Shown here: piece by piece, positions 60,062 to 64,000 of the stretch
Numbering within the stretch: position 1 is the stretch's first letter
How the letters are laid out: every line of letters starts with the position of its first letter
Assembly (NCBI RefSeq): GCF_004115265.2
Contig: NC_046293.1
Coordinates: 24,624,173-24,688,172 of the forward strand
DNA from: Rhinolophus ferrumequinum
Taxonomy: Eukaryota; Chordata; Mammalia; Chiroptera; Rhinolophidae
Direction of reading: 5' to 3'
Length of the DNA stretch: 64,000 nucleotides
Notes under the pieces: model-generated
What the model was told of the DNA's origin: nothing
Databases searched by the model: none
Seen by the model: only the letters and a program-made list of their open reading frames with translations
Made by a program: the position numbers and the translations under genes

Positions 60062-60539
60062 GGCGGCCCGGTGGTTCAGGCTGTTGGAGCTCCATGCTCC
60101 TAACTCCGAAGGCTGCTGGTTCGATTCCCACATGGGCCAGTGGGCTCTCAACCACAAGGTTGCCAGTTCAACTCCTTGAGTCCCACAAAGGATGGTGGGC
60201 TCCGTCCCCTGCAACTAAGATGGAACACGGCACCTTGAGCTGAGCTGCCGCTGAGTTCCCGGATGGCTCAGTTGGTTGGAGTGCATCCTCTCAACCACAA
60301 GGCTGCCAGAAGGTTGACGGTTCGACTCCCGCAAGGGATGGTGGGCTGCGCCCCGTGCAACTAGCAACAGCAACTGGACCTGGAGCTGAGCTGCGCCCTC
60401 CACAACTAAGACTGAAAGGACCACAACTTGAAGCTGAACGGCACCCTCCACAACTAAGATTGAAAGGACAATGACTTGGAAAAAAAGTCCTGGAAGTACA
60501 CACTGTTCCCCTTCCCCAATAAAATCTTAAAACAAAAAA
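60062..60539 (+). mobile_element. Dimeric tRNA-derived SINE
   Basis: Full-length two-headed copy. Target duplication 'aaaatcaatagagcag' at 60046-60061 and 60540-60555, without mismatch. Young. Confidence 0.95.
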
Positions 60540-60559
60540 AAAATCAATAGAGCAGTGGC

Positions 60560-60775
60560 GAAGTTAACCACATTTCAGGCTGCCTCAGTTTCAGTCCTCA
60601 CTCTACTACCTACTGGCTGTGCAACCTCAGGCAAGTTACTTAACCTCTGTGTGTTATAGTTTCTTCATCTACAAAATAGAGATGATAACTGTACCTACAT
60701 AGGGTTGTTGTTTAGATTACCTTCAGTTAATATTTTTAAAGCACTTAGAAAGTGTAGCTATGATTATTTTTGAAT
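60560..60775 (+). repeat. MIR SINE, near full length
   Basis: Plus-oriented: 'gctgtgcaacctcaggcaag', 'ttacttaacctctgtgtg', 'gggttgttgtttagatta', 'aagcacttagaaagtg'. Confidence 0.9.
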
Positions 60776-60779
60776 GGGG

Positions 60780-62180
60780 ATAAAAGAAAATATTTGAAAT
60801 TAAAAATTAGAAAACTCACCGATCATATAGGTTAGACTGGAAGCAGAAAGCCTGCAATGGTTTACCTTGCAATACTGACTTTGCAATAGTTTTCGGGATG
60901 TCAGAATCTCAAGTCTTTCTTTTTGGGGATCATATCACCCCATTGCTGACCAATGCCAGGACCAAGTAAACTCCAAAGTAAACTCCAAAGATGAAGGAAC
61001 GGGGGAATATCACCTAAGTATCTCTAAATCACAGTTCATTCAGCCCCATAGCCATGTGCTTCTAAATGATTCCACAAGGGCAAGGAGAATTAGGGAACCT
61101 CAGAGCAAGCAGGGAAGCTGTGTGGTGGTGGTACACCTGCAGGTGTGATGCTCTTCACTCTGAGCCATTCAACAAGTTGCATTCCAGCAGCTGGTGAAGT
61201 ACTTTGTAAGAAACAGACCGCTGTTACACCAAAGCCAGCTCTTCAAAAAGTTGGGGAGGGAGTTCTAGGGTTAAGAGCCAAGGATCCTCATGCTTTTGAG
61301 ATCAAAGATATCAGAAAGAAGCTCTCTTATTAGTCCTAGAAGAGGGGGTCCCAACCTGAGACTGGGCTGTCCTGCTGCTTGGGATGACTTTTACAGAGCC
61401 ATTCATGAGGGCTCCCACTGGCCAGGGGAGGCCACCTTTCCTCCCAGCTGGGTATCCTAACCAGCACCCTCCCCAGGTCCTTGCACAGGGGCACCTGCTT
61501 TTAGAGTCCTGCCAGAAACACGTAACTCTAGGTAATTGGAGGCTTAGTCTGAAAAGCACACATGAACCTGTCTCGAGCTACATACCTACTCGAAACACAG
61601 ATACAGAGCCACATTCATCTAAATTAAGAAACATCCATACAAACCTGGGTTCCCGCCCTGTCTCCTAAACTCCTATACCACTACTAACAGGTAGCTTCCA
61701 GGACCAAGTGGATATACTTAGGGACTTAAGTAGTCCATCCATGGCCCAGACAGGAGAGGAGAAAACATAAAATCCCAAGCAAGATGAAGCCTCTTACTTG
61801 GCTTTGCTGTGGGATGTAATACCCCTCACAGAAGATATTTCCTAATGGCAGAGCAGGGAGGCAGGCACCCAGTTAGTGATGCCAGGTTGAAAGGCAGAGC
61901 TCTACCAAACACATAGCCCAGACTCAGAGAGAAGGATTTCCTGGCACTTTTCCCCTGCATTTTCTGAAGATTCTGGACTCCTATCTTATGAAGGAAAACT
62001 TAAATACAAAGTTCCAGAGACCCAGAACTGAACAAGAAACAGGAAGGGAGATGATTATTAGGTGCTTTTATGAAAGGAAACTCCTCAGAGGTCAAATCTC
62101 CCTGGTGGCCACCTTATTTAGATGGAAGACTGGAAGGAGACTGAGCAGAACACTCCTCACTCCTCTCTTCCTATGCAGGA
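60780..62180. other. FOXJ2 intron 1, nothing recognised
   Basis: Moderate GC, no repeat or gene that I can name. Confidence 0.45.
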
Positions 62181-62186
62181 TCTGAT

Positions 62187-62237
62187 ATTTTATTTTACTT
62201 TATTTTATTTTATTTTATGTTATTTTATTTTATTTTA
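62187..62237. repeat. (TTTTA)n microsatellite
   Basis: About ten pentamer units with one interruption. Confidence 0.95.
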
Positions 62238-63016
62238 AGGAACTATCAGCAAAGGACAGGAGGCGGGTAGGGAACTGGGGCAGTGGTACTGGGTCAGCAT
62301 TAAGGAAGAACTTCAACCCAGGAGTTGGCATTCCCCTATGCCCTTACTTCTTGTCTCGGGACATGTGGGACTCCCATATCCCTTTGGATTCTATTGGTAG
62401 AGACATGCTTCCAGCCAGACATGGGAATATCACGAAAGGAGGCCTCTCGGTATCTGAGCTATGGGGAGTGGGGACAGACTGCTTTTTTTGTCAAGAGAGC
62501 AGCAATCACAGTGGGTTGGAGAGAGCAGCTCTGGTGGAGCCGACCTAGGGTTGCAGATAAGAAAATATAATACCAATGGAAGCCCTAAACAAGGCCAGGC
62601 CATGAAATGCCATCATGACTTTAGTGAGGGCCCACTCTCGGAGTGAGAGGGCCCAAGGATGGAGGGTGGTATGGGAGTCTGGTTGGGATATGTCAATCAT
62701 TGCTATACAGTATGAATGGAGTTCTGAAAACGCAGGCATTCTCTGATATCCCTTTGCTGTGAGCATGGCAACATACACTTCCCTAGGGACCTCAGATGAA
62801 TCCCATCCTATTAGTCCCAAACACTAAAAAACCTCAGAGCCTCTTCAGCAAGATGTGGGTTCCAATCCAGCAGCTTCCTCAGAATACATTTCCCAGAGAT
62901 TCTCTGAGTTATCACTCTACTTTCCCCAGTAATGAACCCAAGAGCCACCATCTCATTCCCCTACACCCACTAGTACCTAAAGATGACAGAGAGAAGATGA
63001 GAGAATGCACTAACCT

Positions 63017-64000
63017 GTCTCCAAGGATCCCCCAGCAAACGGAGGGAACCCCCTGGTACTGCAGTTAGGGGTTGGAGGGATTCCCCTCTTCAAAGGCAGA
63101 TGAAGAGTCTCATCCTCAGTGGCTCTTGCTGTACTTGGCTGAGCCTCCCAAGCTGGGGAGGGGAACTGGGTCCCCTGAGGATGAGGAGCAGAGGGAGGTG
63201 GAGCGGGGGGAGGCGGAGAAGGAGGTCCTACCTGGGGAAGGTGGCACACCCCCCACACTCCGCCTGATACCCTGGGGAGGAGGGGAGGAGCCTCTCCCAA
63301 CCAGGAGCTGTCTCCTCCCCCTTGGGGGAGTCCCCCTCCCCCCCAAAGTGGATCTTTCGGGAGCGGAGAGCTCTTTCTGCCCGACGGAGATCTAAGCGCA
63401 GGGGTTCTGCCCTGTTCCACTGTCTAGGTACAAGGAAGTTGAGGGGGGAGTTCTTCCCCTCTCCCGAAAAGCTGAAAGCCGATTCCTCTTCTTTCCCTGG
63501 AGTGTCCTCTGCTTCTGAATGTAAGACTCCTCTCCCGTGATTACTGGAGAGGATGGAGAGTGCCTACTCCATAGGCATACCCCCTTTCTCTTTGCCTCAA
63601 AAGTCCCGAAGTGTTGAGAGTGTGTTTGGAGGGGTGGAGGCACGCCGGGGCGGTCTCACTCTGCTTCCTTTAGTAAGGATCGCCCCCTTCTACTTCTAGA
63701 GATCTATTCCCGGGCCAGTGTGGGGATTTTTCTTGTCTCCAGGAAGGAGAGACTCGTCCCCTATAAGGGTCTCTTCTTTCCCTCGCCCGGATGGTAAGGG
63801 TCTTCTCTTCCACAGGGCGAGGCGGCTCCCGTCCCCGCTCCTGCCTCCGCTCCTGGGGTGCCCCAGAGGGTGGGGTTTTCGTACTCCCCGCTCTCCCTGG
63901 GCCGGCCTGGGCAACCGGGTCCGAGAGGCCGCGGCTCCGGACTCCCGTCAGTGGCTACTGTGGCGGCAGCGCCTCCTCTAGTCCGGTCCCGTCCAGTCCG
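63017..64000 (-). promoter_or_regulatory. FOXJ2: FOXJ2 CpG island and probable 5' non-coding exon
   Basis: GC and CpG content climb steadily from 63.0 kb to the window end. On the minus strand GGAGACAG|GTTAGT at 63017/63016 is a good donor that would splice to the acceptor at 55968, giving an intron of about 7 kb. The exon would be a long untranslated leader, as in human FOXJ2. It contains a 136-codon open frame starting at 63420. The transcription start may lie at or past the right edge. Confidence 0.55.

Noticed and set aside
63072-63395. 107-codon plus-strand frame in the CpG island
   Set aside because: Low-complexity frame opposite the FOXJ2 leader; no domain, and GC-rich DNA yields such frames by chance.

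Overview
The window is mammalian nuclear DNA: spliced genes with long introns, GT-AG exon borders, CpG-rich promoters, and old L2, MIR and L1 repeats. Repeated copies of a tRNA-derived SINE built from one or two 'gctcagttggttggagc' heads and a tail rich in 'cccaataaa' point to a bat, most likely a horseshoe or leaf-nosed bat (Rhinolophoidea). The species call is inference from repeat style. Gene order matches human chromosome 12p13.31 in reverse.

Three host genes can be read. NECAP1 (minus strand, 8 exons, coding 19783 down to 10346) encodes a 275-residue clathrin-coat accessory protein. C3AR1 (plus strand, one coding exon, 40677-42104) encodes a 475-residue complement C3a receptor. FOXJ2 (minus strand, 10 coding exons, 55954 down to 47485) encodes a 569-residue forkhead transcription factor whose 5' leader probably starts in the CpG island at 63.0-64.0 kb. 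C3AR1 and FOXJ2 are tail to tail, about 1.9 kb apart; NECAP1 and C3AR1 diverge and are separated by about 16 kb of repeat-rich DNA.

Layout: 0-2.3 kb holds a MER5-type fragment and a NIPSNAP2 processed pseudogene with intact target-site duplications; 2.3-5.5 kb an internally deleted L1 carrying a SINE; 5.5-8.4 kb SINE, MIR and L2; 8.4-19.8 kb NECAP1; 19.8-20.2 kb its promoter with YY1/ETS-like motifs; 20.7-28.1 kb mostly L1 and L2; 28.1-35.7 kb a Tigger-like element, MIR, possible LTR-class fossil, a composite SINE, a palindromic MITE and a mariner fragment; 35.7-42.9 kb C3AR1, whose intron contains a rearranged second copy of the mariner/SINE block; 42.9-44.8 kb intergenic; 44.8-64 kb FOXJ2.

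The three genes do not form a pathway. Neighbourhood is ancestral synteny. I see no bacterial or viral gene system. The most unusual sequence-level signals are a scrambled, partly inverted local duplication (34.3-39.6 kb), an apparently novel composite SINE, a SINE with a likely 3' transduction, a 77-bp tandem duplication at the FOXJ2 stop codon, and two convergent CTCF-like sites around C3AR1.
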